A stretch of DNA of 64,000 nucleotides from Catenulispora pinistramenti (GCF_018274385.1 NZ_JAAFYZ010000005.1:1-64000), one strand, 5' to 3'. Shown: positions 37,445 to 46,371, counted from the first letter of the stretch. Numbers and translations: made by a program. The notes: generated from the sequence alone by a model not told the origin.

Positions 37445-37989
37445 CAGTTCCCACCTTCCTCTTCCTTGCGAACGATCTCGGCGATGTATTCGGCCAGGTT
37501 GTTCAGGGTCTGCCGGCCGCCTTCGACGGCGTGGTACTTCTCCACGGCCTCGTCGCGCAGTTCCTTGGTGGGGAACAGCGTGTGCATCTCGATCCGGGTG
37601 GCCGTGCCGTCGGAGGCGAAGGTCAGGACGGACTCGAAGGCGTTCGGGTCGTCCCGGGATTCGCCGTGCCGCAGCGCGATCCGCTCCGGTGCGGCGATCT
37701 CGGTCCAGGCGATCCACTCCTGGTAGTCCGTCCCGTCCGGGCCGTGCATCACGAAGTCCCACGCCCCGCCGACGCGGAACTCGAAGGTCCGCGTGGTGGT
37801 GGTGAATCCGTCCGGTCCCCACCATCGGGACAGGTGCCGCACCTGGGTGAACGCCTCGAAGACCAGCTCCCGCGGGGCGCTGATGACCCGGGAGATCACG
37901 ATCTCACGGTCGGCCGTCGCGGACCGCGCGGACGTCTTCTGTCCCGTCGCGGCGAACTGCGCCGGCGCTCCTCGTCCCGTCGCGCTCAT
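37444..37989 (-). CDS. SRPBCC/AHSA1-type protein
   Basis: A 181-residue START-like domain protein of the Aha1/AHSA1 group: REIVISRVISAPRELVFEAF, then RWWGPDGF and GGAWDFVMHGPDG, with EGGRQTLNNLAEY at the end. Such proteins bind a hydrophobic small molecule. The first 27 residues are Ala/Thr-rich and may be dispensable. It starts three bases after the ArsR stop and overlaps the reductase gene, so all three act as one operon. Confidence 0.92.
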   Translation of the reverse strand: MSATGRGAPAQFAATGQKTSARSATADREIVISRVISAPRELVFEAFTQVRHLSRWWGPDGFTTTTRTFEFRVGGAWDFVMHGPDGTDYQEWIAWTEIAAPERIALRHGESRDDPNAFESVLTFASDGTATRIEMHTLFPTKELRDEAVEKYHAVEGGRQTLNNLAEYIAEIVRKEEEGGN

Positions 37990-37992
37990 CAG

Positions 37993-38334
37993 CTACTCCT
38001 CCTGCCGTGCTTGCTTGAGCTCCTGTACATATGCGTCCAGCCGGTCGAAGCTCTCGTTCCAGAACCGCTCGAACCCGCCGGCCCACTCGTGGACCGGCCG
38101 CAGCCCGCGGGCGTCGAGACCGTAGAGGCGTTGTTTGCCCGCTTTGCGGTCCCGCACCAGCCCGACCTCCCGGAGTACCCGCAGATGCTTGGAAGCGCCG
38201 GGCTGGGTCATCCCCAGCTCCCTGGCCAACTCGGTGACCGGCCGCTCGCCGGTCCGCAGCAGGACCAAAATGTCCCGGCGCTGCGGCTCGGCGATCGCGT
38301 TGAAGACGTCCGACGTCGTCGCTGCTCGTGCCAT
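37993..38334 (-). CDS. ArsR-family winged-helix regulator
   Basis: 113 residues from ATG 38334. It has FNAIAEPQRRDILVLL, then PVTELARELGMTQPGASKHLRVLREVGLV, a textbook ArsR helix-turn-helix, and the wing RKAGKQRLYGL. No metal Cys pair, so it likely senses through other residues or the SRPBCC partner. I prefer 38334 over the ATG at 38346 because TATGAT lies seven bases upstream of it, predicting a leaderless transcript. First gene of the ArsR, SRPBCC, DHFR-like operon. Confidence 0.93.
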   Translation of the reverse strand: MARAATTSDVFNAIAEPQRRDILVLLRTGERPVTELARELGMTQPGASKHLRVLREVGLVRDRKAGKQRLYGLDARGLRPVHEWAGGFERFWNESFDRLDAYVQELKQARQEE

Positions 38335-38341
38335 GGACGCA

Positions 38342-38369
38342 ATCATATTCCCTTATCGGCATGCGTCAA
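38342..38369 (-). promoter_or_regulatory. Strong promoter of the ArsR operon
   Basis: On the minus strand, -35 TTGACG (complement of 38364-38369), 16-base spacer and -10 TATGAT (complement of 38342-38347), then seven bases to the ATG at 38334. The best sigma-70-type promoter in the window. Confidence 0.75.
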
Positions 38370-38377
38370 GTCGGACG

Positions 38378-38412
38378 ACCGCCCGTTCAACGACCCTTGT
38401 TGAACGGGCGGT
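38378..38412. terminator. 13-bp stem hairpin after the DUF1707 gene
   Basis: ACCGCCCGTTCAA (38378-38390) pairs perfectly with TTGAACGGGCGGT (38400-38412), nine-base loop. It lies between the end of the DUF1707 gene and the ArsR promoter and should insulate the two. Confidence 0.75.
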
Positions 38413-38418
38413 GTGGCG

Positions 38419-38449
38419 GATCCGGAGATCCGGAGATCCGGAGATCCGG
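38419..38449. repeat. 8-bp tandem repeat next to a stop codon
   Basis: Three GATCCGGA units plus GATCCGG, ending seven bases short of the DUF1707 stop (TCA 38457-38459). Confidence 0.9.
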
Positions 38450-38456
38450 CGCGCCG

Positions 38457-39065
38457 TCAGCGCAATCTGCGGGGATAGCGCACGACGAGGTCGCCGCCGC
38501 GCAACCGGCCCGTGACCTCGATCCGCAGCTCCACCGGGTGGTTCGGGTCCTGCTGCGGCGGGCGGACCTTCAACTCGCCCATCCGCACGATCACGTCGTC
38601 GGCCGTCACCACGATGCCGGGCCGGGTGATCAGCAGCAGATCGCCGCCGATGCCGAGGTCGACGTCGATCACCAGCCGGTCGTGGGCCATTATCGCGTCG
38701 GTGAAGTCGAGCTTGGCGTTGCCGACCGTCAGCTTGATCTCCATCCGGCGCGGGACCACCCAGGTCCCGTTCCACTCGACCCGGCCGATGCGCTTCTCGA
38801 TCTTCACCACGTCCTTGGCCGGGACCGCCGGCTCCGCGCGCCGCGGCTGCTCCGGCAGATCCCTGGTCAGCGCGGCCAGGTCGCGCAGCGTCCGCGCGGC
38901 CAGCGCCGCCTCCACCCGGTGGTCGAGTTCTTCGGGGGTCAGCCGGCCCTCGGCCGCCGCGTCGCGGATGATGTCCACGACCTCGTCCCGGTCGGCGTGC
39001 GAGACCTTGACGTCCGCGGCGGGCACCCGTTCCAGGGCGTCGTGTGATGATTGTTCGTCGTCCAT
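38457..39065 (-). CDS. DUF1707 (SHOCT-like) domain protein
   Basis: A 202-residue actinobacterial protein. The N-terminal DUF1707 domain (about 14-65) has the hallmark KVSHADRDEVVDIIRDAAAE and LTPEELDHRVEAALAARTL. The C-terminal half is a beta-rich DUF2154/cell-wall-active type repeat (LTVGNAKLDFTDA, then VDVDLGIGGDLLLITRPG). No membrane segment. Function unknown. Start ATG 39065 rather than the upstream ATG, because DUF1707 proteins usually begin close to the domain. Divergent from the second P450. Confidence 0.88.
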   Translation of the reverse strand: MDDEQSSHDALERVPAADVKVSHADRDEVVDIIRDAAAEGRLTPEELDHRVEAALAARTLRDLAALTRDLPEQPRRAEPAVPAKDVVKIEKRIGRVEWNGTWVVPRRMEIKLTVGNAKLDFTDAIMAHDRLVIDVDLGIGGDLLLITRPGIVVTADDVIVRMGELKVRPPQQDPNHPVELRIEVTGRLRGGDLVVRYPRRLR

Positions 39066-39145
39066 GGGTTCAGCCTGGCCAGTCCGTGCGGCTCTGTGCA
39101 ACACGGAGCGGGAATCAGGGTTCTACGATCCACTAGGCTGGTCCG

Positions 39146-40402
39146 GTGACTGTCAAGGACGCGGACATCGCCCGCGCGCTCAACCCCGTACTGGGCGCCG
39201 ACCACGAGGCGGTGGCCGCCCGGCTGCACGCCGAACCCGGTGGTGTGCACTGCACGCAGCTCGCGGGCGGGGAGCGGATCTGGGTCGTCAGCCGCTATGA
39301 CGACGTGCGGAACCTGCTCGCCGACCCGCGGCTGGCCCTGAACAAGAAGGCCTCGCTGGCCGGGTACGAGGGCTTCGGCCTGCCGCCCGCGCTGGAGGCG
39401 AACCTGCTGAACCTGGACGGCGAGGACCACGCGCGGTTGCGGCGCCTGGTGTCCTCGGCGTTCACCACGCGGCGGGTGGAGGGGCTTCGCGAGCGGATCC
39501 AGGCGCGGGCGGATGCGCTGGTGGACGGGTTGACCGACGTGCTGGGTACCACTGACCCGGGCACGGCGGACCTCGTCGCCGCCTACGCCGCACCGCTGCC
39601 TATCGCAGTGATCTGCGACCTGCTCGGCGTGCCCGAAGAGCAGGGCGCGACACTGCGCGGGTACACCCAGGTACTCCTCGCCCCGGGCGAGTATCCGCCG
39701 ACGGCGATGGCCGGAACGCTCCGCGGCATCATCGGGCTCCTCGTCGGGCTGCTCGCGGCCAAGCGGGACGCGCCCGCCGACGACTTGCTCTCGGCGATGA
39801 TCGCGGCCCGGGACGGGGCCGACCGGCTGTCCGAGGAGGAACTGCTCTCGCTGGCATTCCTGATCCTGTTCGCCGGCTACGAGAACTCGGTGCACGTGAT
39901 CAGCGCGGCGGCCGCCCGGCTGCTCGCGGACCCGGCCGCCGCGGACGCGGTGCGCGCGGAGCCGGATCCGCACACGCCGGGCATGACCGCGCTGGTTGAG
40001 GAGGTGCTGCGGCGGGACCAGCCCGGGACGACGGCGATCCGCCGCTTCCCGACGCAGGACGTGGCACTCGACGAAGGTGTCGTGATCCCGGCCGGGGACA
40101 CCGTGTTGCTCTCGGTCAGTTCGGCGAATCGGGACTTGCCGGTGGCCGCGGACTCGGGCGCCGCTCCGGGCACCGGGCACGTCACGTTCGGCCACGGCGT
40201 GCACTACTGCTTGGGCGCGCCCCTTGCCCGGCTTGAGGTGCGCATTGCGCTGTGGACGCTGCTGAACAGGCTGCCCGAGCTGTCTTTGGCGGCGGCTCCG
40301 GAAGCGCTGGTCTGGCGGTCGGGCCACCGGCAGCGGGCGCTCGCCGCGCTTCCGGTCAGGGCCGGGAAGGTGCTGCCCGCTCTGCCGAGGATCGGTGGCT
40401 AG
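39146..40402 (+). CDS. Cytochrome P450, paralogue with shortened heme-proximal segment
   Basis: 418 residues. It has ExxR (Glu286, Arg289) and the heme loop FGHGVHYCLGAPLAR (Cys355). Two oddities: the I-helix reads AGYENS (243-248), with Ser where Thr is usual, and the meander between SANRD and HVTFGHG is six residues shorter than in its paralogue at 33344 and lacks the DPD...R element. So activity may be altered. GTG start at 39146 has TAGGCT six bases upstream and no ribosome binding site, so it is probably leaderless. No redox partner nearby. Confidence 0.93.
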   Translation: MTVKDADIARALNPVLGADHEAVAARLHAEPGGVHCTQLAGGERIWVVSRYDDVRNLLADPRLALNKKASLAGYEGFGLPPALEANLLNLDGEDHARLRRLVSSAFTTRRVEGLRERIQARADALVDGLTDVLGTTDPGTADLVAAYAAPLPIAVICDLLGVPEEQGATLRGYTQVLLAPGEYPPTAMAGTLRGIIGLLVGLLAAKRDAPADDLLSAMIAARDGADRLSEEELLSLAFLILFAGYENSVHVISAAAARLLADPAAADAVRAEPDPHTPGMTALVEEVLRRDQPGTTAIRRFPTQDVALDEGVVIPAGDTVLLSVSSANRDLPVAADSGAAPGTGHVTFGHGVHYCLGAPLARLEVRIALWTLLNRLPELSLAAAPEALVWRSGHRQRALAALPVRAGKVLPALPRIGG

Positions 40403-40421
40403 ACGCGAGAGGCCAATGGTT

Positions 40422-40490
40422 ACCGGTTACCGGTTACCGGCTACCGGCTACCGGCTACCGGGTAGCGGCTATCGGCTAGCGGGTAGCGCT
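40422..40490. repeat. 7-bp tandem repeat after the P450 stop
   Basis: About ten heptamers, drifting from ACCGGTT through ACCGGCT to AGCGGGT, starting 20 bases after the TAG at 40400 and ending six bases before the convergent gene's stop at 40497. Confidence 0.95.
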
Positions 40491-40496
40491 CTCCGC

Positions 40497-41231
40497 TCAC
40501 CCGGCCGCCGCGTGGCACGTGGTCTCAGCCTTGCTCGCGCCCCTTTTCGGGATCGAGAAGTCCAGACTCAGCCCGGAAGGGCTGGGCCGCACCGCCGTGA
40601 GCGCCGCGCCGTCGGGCAGGTCGGGCAGCGCGAACACCTTCGGGTCCAGCTGCCGAGCCAGGTCCTTGAGCAACGGCAATGACCGCAGCGACGCCACCGA
40701 GATCTCCTTGCCGAAGACCGCGACCGTGGTCGGCGTGATGGTGAACCCGTCCGCGCTGCTGCTGATCGAAGTGTGGACGGTGACCGGGAATCCGGACGTG
40801 CTGCCGGTGATGACCAGCCCGGCGCCGTCGGCCGCCATCGACGGATCGGTCAGCCCGGACATCTGCGCCAGCTGCTGCGTCATGGCGCTGTAGGGGGCGG
40901 ACGCGACGGCCGTGCCGCCGCTGGTCGCGCCGCCCGTGGTGACGTCGTGCAGCACCGCGTCGACGTGCGCCGAGACGCCGTCGCGCTGGACGCCGTCGGC
41001 CCAGACGTGCACGTCACCCACGTCGCCGAACACCGCCCCGAGCCCGGCGAACGTCCCGGGCAGCGAGTCGCCGACCGGCCCGCCGGCGCTCAGCCGGCAG
41101 CCCGCCAGCCGCGCTATCCGCCCCTCGGCGACGTGCTTGATCACGACGTTGGCGACGCCGACCGCGACCAGCACCAGCACGGTGACCGCGATGGCGATGA
41201 CGGACGAGCGACGGCGTAGCCGGGTCAGCAT
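40497..41231 (-). CDS. DUF2993 (LmeA-like) protein
   Basis: 244 residues. One N-terminal membrane helix (about 11-32, IAIAVTVLVLVAVGVANVVI) and an extracytoplasmic domain with LPGTFAGLGAVFGDVGDV, a pattern of the DUF2993 family that includes mycobacterial LmeA, involved in envelope lipoglycan mannosylation. The role in this organism is not known. Its start lies eight bases after the FUSC stop, so the two genes form an operon. Confidence 0.85.
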   Translation of the reverse strand: MLTRLRRRSSVIAIAVTVLVLVAVGVANVVIKHVAEGRIARLAGCRLSAGGPVGDSLPGTFAGLGAVFGDVGDVHVWADGVQRDGVSAHVDAVLHDVTTGGATSGGTAVASAPYSAMTQQLAQMSGLTDPSMAADGAGLVITGSTSGFPVTVHTSISSSADGFTITPTTVAVFGKEISVASLRSLPLLKDLARQLDPKVFALPDLPDGAALTAVRPSPSGLSLDFSIPKRGASKAETTCHAAAG

Positions 41232-41239
41232 GGCGCCAA

Positions 41240-43480
41240 CTATGGCATTGGAGGCTCGTGCCGGGTCGCTCGATTCTGAGCCGGGGGAGCAGTGGCGGCC
41301 GGGGGCACCGGGTCGAGCGCCGTCAACAACTCCTGCAGCCGGGTGGCCTCGGCCGCGAGGCGTGAAGCGTCCCGCAGGATCGCCGCCGAGGTGCCGTCGT
41401 TCGCGCCCTTCCACGTCGCCGCCGCGCCGTCGAAGTCCGTCGTGGTGACCGTCTGGCCGTGGCGGACCTGCGTGGCGGTGGCCAGGAGCGCGTCGCGCAG
41501 TGTGTGGGCGAACGCCGAGCCGGCGGGCCGGGGCGGTTCGTCGCCGGGCGGTTGGTGCGCCTGCACGATGACGGCCGCCTCGAACAGGCGGGCCAGGGCC
41601 CGGTGGGCGCGGGTGAGGCCTTCGCGGCTGGGCCCGCGGTCGCGGACCGGTTCCTGCGCGGCCGCCAGCGCCGCCGACTCCAGCGCCAGGTACGCCTCGC
41701 GCGAGTCCAGCAGCGCTTCGCGGGCCCGCCTGCGGCGTGCCGGCCCCGGCTCGGCGACCGCCTCGATCGTGGCGGCGGCGTACCTGCCGGTGGCCTCGAC
41801 CAGGTCGGCCAGGCGGCCGGCGAGGGTGACGGTCTGCCAGGACGGCCACAGCGCGTAGGAGCTGAAGATGATCAGTCCGCCGAGCAGCGTCAGCGCGACG
41901 CGCTCGCGCACGGTGCTGGCCAGGGCGAGTCCGTCCATGGAGAGCAGGAAGACGATGTAGGCGGTGATCAGGGTGCTGGCGACCAGGTAGCCGGACTGCA
42001 TCACCAGGTAGAGCGCGCCGGTGCAGGCGGCGGCCAGCGCCGCGGCCACCCACGGGTCGGGGTGGGAGAGCAGCACGACGGTCGAGGCCAGGGCGACGCC
42101 GACCAGGGTGCCGGCGAAGCGGGCCACGCCGCGGCTGAAGGTCTGGGAGAAGTCCGGCCGCATGACCATCATGACGGTCAGCGCGGCCCAGTAGCCGTGC
42201 TGCACGTTCAACAGCTTGCTGATTCCGTCGGTCACCGCGACCACCACGGCCACGCGCAGGGCGTGACGGAGGATCGGGGAGTCGCGGCGGAGTTCGTGGC
42301 GGACGGTGCGGCGGGCTTGGGCCAGGCGCTGGCGGAGGTCTGGGCGGTGGAGGATGCCGGGGCGATTGGGGTTCGGGCCGGCGTTACCGTTGGGGCTGGG
42401 GCTGGGGCTGGGATCGCTTTCCTCGGTCTCCCGCAGGACCGCGTCGACCTGGCCGAGCAGGTCGATGAGCTTCTCGGCGGCGTCCCCGGCCGGCTCCCCG
42501 ACCAAGCTGTTGCGCGCCGCCTGCTCCATCGCCGTGAGCAGCGCGGTCGACGGCGGCACGACGGCCCCGGTGCGGATGGAGCGGGCGGCGGTGTCCAGGA
42601 CACCGGCCGCGGCGTCGAGCAGGTCCCGGACCTGTGCGCGTTCGGCGTCGGGCATCGCCTTGCCGGCGTCGGCGAGCGCGAGCAGGACGGCCCGCACCTC
42701 GTCCATCAGCACCCGGATGCCCGACAGCTCGGACGGCCGGCGCCGGGCCTGGCGCGGGGTGAGCGTGGCGGCCGCCCGCGCCTGCGCCAGCGCGTTCGGG
42801 TCGAAGACCGCGTCCCGGCTGCGGCTGAGCCGGCGCGCGTAGTCGGCCACCGAGGCGCACGCGTCGGCCAGCGCGGACCGCTGCGCGTTCCAGGAGCGGT
42901 CCGGCCACACCAGCACCAGCGCGACCTGCACGGCCCCGCCGGCCCCGATGAGCAGCGCGAACTGCACGGCGTCGGCGACATCCCGGGGCGCGCGCACGAT
43001 AGTGAGCATCACCGGCACGGTCATCGCCGCGGCGATCCCCTGCGCGCTCCCCAACGCCCAGAACATCGCGGCCCCGAACGCCCACACCGCGAGCACCAGG
43101 ACGAACAACGCAGGCCAGGGCGCCACCGCATTGCCCACGAACGCACTGGCGAACAGCCCGAGCGCGGTCGCGACGGTCAGCCCGGGTCCGCGGCGATACC
43201 CGGGCAGCACACTGGTCATACCGGTCAGCTGCGCCCCCAGCGCGGGGAGCACCGCGTGGGTCGGACCAAGCCAGGCCAGCGCCCCGAACAATGCGATCGC
43301 CACCCCGAGCCCGGAGCGCGCCGCTGCCGCGGGATCGTTGAAGGCCCGCTCGACCCGCATCCCGGACCGCGAGGCCATCTTGACCGAGCGGTACCAGGCC
43401 GCGCCGAGGCCGCTTACTCTCTCGACCCCCGAGCCCGAGCCCGAGCCGGAACCCGAGCCCGAGCGCTTTGACCTTGCCAC
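41240..43480 (-). CDS. FUSC-family membrane transporter (aromatic-acid exporter-like)
   Basis: 746 residues. A Ser-Gly repeat (residues 7-18) opens the chain. Two blocks of membrane helices (about 55-180 and 395-530) each precede a soluble helical part, the layout of the FUSC/YccS/AaeB family of efflux proteins. The motif HGYWAALTVMMVMRPDFSQT (second block) is the typical FUSC signature. Substrate unknown. Followed eight bases later by the DUF2993 gene. Confidence 0.9.
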   Translation of the reverse strand: MARSKRSGSGSGSGSGSGVERVSGLGAAWYRSVKMASRSGMRVERAFNDPAAAARSGLGVAIALFGALAWLGPTHAVLPALGAQLTGMTSVLPGYRRGPGLTVATALGLFASAFVGNAVAPWPALFVLVLAVWAFGAAMFWALGSAQGIAAAMTVPVMLTIVRAPRDVADAVQFALLIGAGGAVQVALVLVWPDRSWNAQRSALADACASVADYARRLSRSRDAVFDPNALAQARAAATLTPRQARRRPSELSGIRVLMDEVRAVLLALADAGKAMPDAERAQVRDLLDAAAGVLDTAARSIRTGAVVPPSTALLTAMEQAARNSLVGEPAGDAAEKLIDLLGQVDAVLRETEESDPSPSPSPNGNAGPNPNRPGILHRPDLRQRLAQARRTVRHELRRDSPILRHALRVAVVVAVTDGISKLLNVQHGYWAALTVMMVMRPDFSQTFSRGVARFAGTLVGVALASTVVLLSHPDPWVAAALAAACTGALYLVMQSGYLVASTLITAYIVFLLSMDGLALASTVRERVALTLLGGLIIFSSYALWPSWQTVTLAGRLADLVEATGRYAAATIEAVAEPGPARRRRAREALLDSREAYLALESAALAAAQEPVRDRGPSREGLTRAHRALARLFEAAVIVQAHQPPGDEPPRPAGSAFAHTLRDALLATATQVRHGQTVTTTDFDGAAATWKGANDGTSAAILRDASRLAAEATRLQELLTALDPVPPAATAPPAQNRATRHEPPMP

Positions 43481-43557
43481 AACCCAACAGTGTGCTGGTA
43501 TGCGCCGCCTGATGCATCCAGGCAGGGCGGGTAATCGCGATACCGCGGCGTGAGAAT

Positions 43558-43587
43558 GCTCTCAGTGGTGCTGCTCTCAGTGATGCG
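43558..43587. repeat. 15-bp duplication over the MFS stop codon
   Basis: GCTCTCAGTGGTGCT (43558-43572) and GCTCTCAGTGATGCG (43573-43587). The second contains the stop of the minus-strand MFS gene (TCA 43577-43579); the first is a copy with the same TCA. Confidence 0.85.
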
Positions 43588-44842
43588 CCAGCCGATCGCG
43601 CCCCGCCCCATACCCGGCGCCGGCCATGATGACGCTCAGCACCACCAGCAGCGACAGCGGCAGGGTCCAGCCTTGGCCGCCGTGGTGGAGGACGCCGAGC
43701 AGCAGGGGTCCGGTCGCGGCGATGAGGTAGCCGATCGACTGCGCCATGCCTGCCAGCGCCGCCGCGTCTCCGGCGCTGCGGGCGCGTTGGCTCTGGAAGG
43801 TCAGGGCGAGCACCAGGGTGGTGCCGCCGCCGAGGCCCAGCAGTGTGCAGGCCACCAGGTAGGCCGACGGGGTGGCGGCGAGGAGGGCGAAGCCGCTGGC
43901 GACGATGAGGGAGCTGCCGAGCGCGATCCATCGCTGGTCGGCGCGGCCGCGGGTGAGGAAGGGCAGCAGGCTGCTGGCGATCAGGGCGATGAGCTGGTAG
44001 TAGAACAGCACCCAGCCCGCTGCCGTGCCGGACAGGCCGTGGCGGGCCAGGATGCTCGGCAGCCAGGCGACGGCCGTGTAGAAGCCCAGGGATTGCAGGC
44101 CCATGAAGAACGTGACCTGCCAGGCCACCCGGGACTTCCATGGGATCGGGCTGCGGGTGGCTCCGGCGCTTGCTTCGTGCCTGTCATTCCGGACGCGTGG
44201 CAGCCACACGGCGAGCGCCACGATCGTGAACACGACACCCCAGGCGAGCGAGGTGCGCCAGGATCCCGGCAGGACGTGGGCCAGCGGCAGGGAGATGCCG
44301 GAGGAGACCGCGGCGGTCAGGCCCATGACCGTGACATACAGGGCGCTGATCGAGTGGATCCGTTGTGGTGGCACGCTTCGTCGGATCAGTGCCGGTAGGA
44401 CGACGTTCCCGAACGCGATCGCCGCCGACAGGATGACGGTGCCGATGAACAGGCAGGCCAGCGAGGGCAATGACCGCACGACCGTGCCGGCGATCAGTGC
44501 GGCGAGCGCCGCGACCAGCAGCCGCGCCGTGCCGAAGCGGTGCGAGGCGCGGGCCACCAGGGGAGAGGTCACCGCGAACGTCAGCAGCGGCAGCGTGGTG
44601 AGCAGGCCGCTCCAGCCCTCGGTCAGGCCGCTGCCGTGCTGGATCGTCGGCAGCAGCGCACCGACGCCGGTGAGCGGGGTGCGCAGGTTCGCCGCGACGA
44701 GCAGGATGCCGATCAGCAGGGCCGGCGACACCGCGTGGCGGGCGTGGTGGCCGGCGCCGTGGCTGTCATGGTGTCCGGCGGGACCGGGGTGGGTGGCGGC
44801 GGTCGGGGATATCCCGGCTGTGGTTGAGAGTTCCGTGTCCAT
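43577..44842 (-). CDS. MFS transporter, CynX/NimT type
   Basis: 421 residues with about 12 hydrophobic helices. The opening after a His-rich cytoplasmic tail is LLIGILLVAANLRTPLTGVG, which together with LPTIQHGSGL marks the cyanate permease CynX/NimT group (cyanate, 2-nitroimidazole, other small compounds). Start ATG 44842 with ribosome binding site GGGGAGG. The GntR gene ends 14 bp upstream; the pair is a regulator-transporter operon. Confidence 0.92.
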   Translation of the reverse strand: MDTELSTTAGISPTAATHPGPAGHHDSHGAGHHARHAVSPALLIGILLVAANLRTPLTGVGALLPTIQHGSGLTEGWSGLLTTLPLLTFAVTSPLVARASHRFGTARLLVAALAALIAGTVVRSLPSLACLFIGTVILSAAIAFGNVVLPALIRRSVPPQRIHSISALYVTVMGLTAAVSSGISLPLAHVLPGSWRTSLAWGVVFTIVALAVWLPRVRNDRHEASAGATRSPIPWKSRVAWQVTFFMGLQSLGFYTAVAWLPSILARHGLSGTAAGWVLFYYQLIALIASSLLPFLTRGRADQRWIALGSSLIVASGFALLAATPSAYLVACTLLGLGGGTTLVLALTFQSQRARSAGDAAALAGMAQSIGYLIAATGPLLLGVLHHGGQGWTLPLSLLVVLSVIMAGAGYGAGRDRLAHH

Positions 44843-44856
44843 TGTTCTGCCTCCCC

Positions 44857-45624
44857 TTACTGGCCTTTGGTTTTCCGGCTCGCGTGCTCGGCGCCGTGTT
44901 CGGGCTCGACGCCGTGTTCGTGCTCGGCATCGTGTCCGGGCTCGACGGCGTGGTTCCGCGTGAGGCCGACGATCGTCGCGGCGACGCGGCGCGCCCCGTC
45001 CTCGTCGCGGGCCTCGATGGCGTCGACGAGGCGGCCGTGTAGCTCGGCGTGCTCCGCGGCGGCGGTGTCGGACCACGGAAGGCCGCCGAGTGCTGAGGCC
45101 AGGGCCGTGCCGAGGTAGTCGTAGACCTCGATGAGCAGGCTGTTCCGGCTGGCCTGGACCACGGTGCGGTGGAAGGTGCCGTCCGCCCCGGCCAGCGCGG
45201 CCATGTCCTCCGGGGTGCTCACCTTCGCCATGAAGTCCGAGAGCTCCCGCAGCTGCCGGACGTCGTCCTCGCTGCGCCGGAGCGCCGCGATGCCGGAGGC
45301 GTACTGCTCCAGGACGGCCCGCAGTTCGAGTACTTCGTCCCGCCGGCTTGCGCTGGCCCGTCGCACCATCACCGACTGGAGCTCGCTCGATGCGCGCACG
45401 TAGGTCCCGTCGCCGACCCGGGCTTCCAGCAGCCCCAGATGCGACAGCGCCCCCAGCGCCTCGCGCAGGGTGGAGCGGCCGACGCCCAACTGCTCGACGA
45501 GGACCTGTTCGGGCGGGATGCGCGTCCCGACCGGCCACTCGCCGCTCTCGATCAGTGATCGCAGGCTGTCCACCAGCTGCGATGCCAGGCTGGCCACGCG
45601 CTGGGGCGGTTTGATCTCGTCCAT
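44857..45624 (-). CDS. GntR/FadR-family regulator
   Basis: 255 residues. N-terminal winged helix (LVDSLRSLIESGEWPVGTRI, then PPEQVLVEQLGVGRSTLREALGALSHLGLLEAR, given here in pieces) and a C-terminal FCD helical domain (ELRAVLEQYASGIAALR; FHRTVVQASRN with metal-type His). The C-terminal tail is a His/Glu-rich repeat (EHEHGVEPEHGAEHA) that is unusual and might bind metal. It likely regulates the MFS gene and itself through the site at 45642. TATCAT seven bases before the ATG suggests a leaderless message. Confidence 0.92.
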   Translation of the reverse strand: MDEIKPPQRVASLASQLVDSLRSLIESGEWPVGTRIPPEQVLVEQLGVGRSTLREALGALSHLGLLEARVGDGTYVRASSELQSVMVRRASASRRDEVLELRAVLEQYASGIAALRRSEDDVRQLRELSDFMAKVSTPEDMAALAGADGTFHRTVVQASRNSLLIEVYDYLGTALASALGGLPWSDTAAAEHAELHGRLVDAIEARDEDGARRVAATIVGLTRNHAVEPGHDAEHEHGVEPEHGAEHASRKTKGQ

Positions 45625-45631
45625 GATCTCT

Positions 45632-45654
45632 ATGATAGCCGAATGTCAGACATT
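45632..45654 (-). promoter_or_regulatory. GntR promoter and operator
   Basis: AATGTCAGACATT (45642-45654) is a perfect 13-base palindrome with the GT-N3-AC core typical of FadR-like sites. The -10 TATCAT (complement of 45632-45637) sits between it and the GntR start at 45624, so binding would block initiation. Confidence 0.7.
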
Positions 45655-45731
45655 TGGAGGCTGCGAGGTCTGCGAGGTCTGCTCGATCCGGCCGGCAACG
45701 CCGCCCTGGAACGACGAGGACGCGCGGAGCA

Positions 45732-45771
45732 GGGAATGCGGCTTGGGAATGCGGCTGGCGAATACCGCTCA
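45732..45771. repeat. 13-14 bp repeat running into a TetR stop
   Basis: GGGAATGCGGCTT, GGGAATGCGGCTGG and a degenerate third unit CGAATACCGCTCAGG, which holds the stop (TCA 45769-45771) of the minus-strand TetR gene. Confidence 0.75.
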
Positions 45772-46371
45772 GGCCTCGCCGCTGAACAACCGCTCAAGAT
45801 GCTGGTCGACCGCGGTCAGGGCGGCCTCGGGCTCGATCACGCCCAGCTCGATGAGCGGCGTCAACCCGGTGAGCGCCAACAGCAGGTTGGTCTCCGTGGC
45901 CGGGTCGCGGTCGGCGCCGATCCGGCCGTCCGCGATCGCCTGCCGGACGATCTGCTCCACGAGCTCGCGGCCGTGCGTCAGCCCGTCGCGGGCGCGGGTG
46001 TGGATGTTCGCGTCGTGCAGCGCCTCCAGGACGTAGGCGGCGCTCATCCGGCTGGTCGCGCGGGCGTCGGGGTGCAGCGGGAGCATCTCCGTGAGCATCA
46101 CGCGCAGCAGGTCGCGCGGGTGGGGCCGGTCGCCGAACGCGCGCAGGCTGTCAGCGACCCGCCCCGCGGTCTGCTCGGAGGCGAAGTCCATGGCGAAGAC
46201 CAACATCTCCTCCCGCGTGGCGAAGTAGTGCTGCACCGCGCCGTGCGAGATGCCCGCCTCCTGCGCCACCTCGCGGACGCTGGCGTGCGCGATGCCGCGC
46301 TGTTCCACGACCCGCCACAGCGCGCGGGCGATGGTCTCGCGGCGCTCGCGGTGGTCCACCTGCTTGGGCAT
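45769..46371 (-). CDS. TetR-family regulator divergent from a carboxylesterase
   Basis: 200 residues. DNA-binding part: RRETIARALWRVVEQRGIAH, then VREVAQEAGISHGAVQHYFATREEML in the canonical place. The C-terminal domain (LLRVMLTEMLPLHPDARA) is of the BetI/TetR_C_6 type. Start ATG 46371 with a strong ribosome binding site AAGGAGG. Divergent from the esterase gene, which is its likely target. Confidence 0.93.
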   Translation of the reverse strand: MPKQVDHRERRETIARALWRVVEQRGIAHASVREVAQEAGISHGAVQHYFATREEMLVFAMDFASEQTAGRVADSLRAFGDRPHPRDLLRVMLTEMLPLHPDARATSRMSAAYVLEALHDANIHTRARDGLTHGRELVEQIVRQAIADGRIGADRDPATETNLLLALTGLTPLIELGVIEPEAALTAVDQHLERLFSGEA

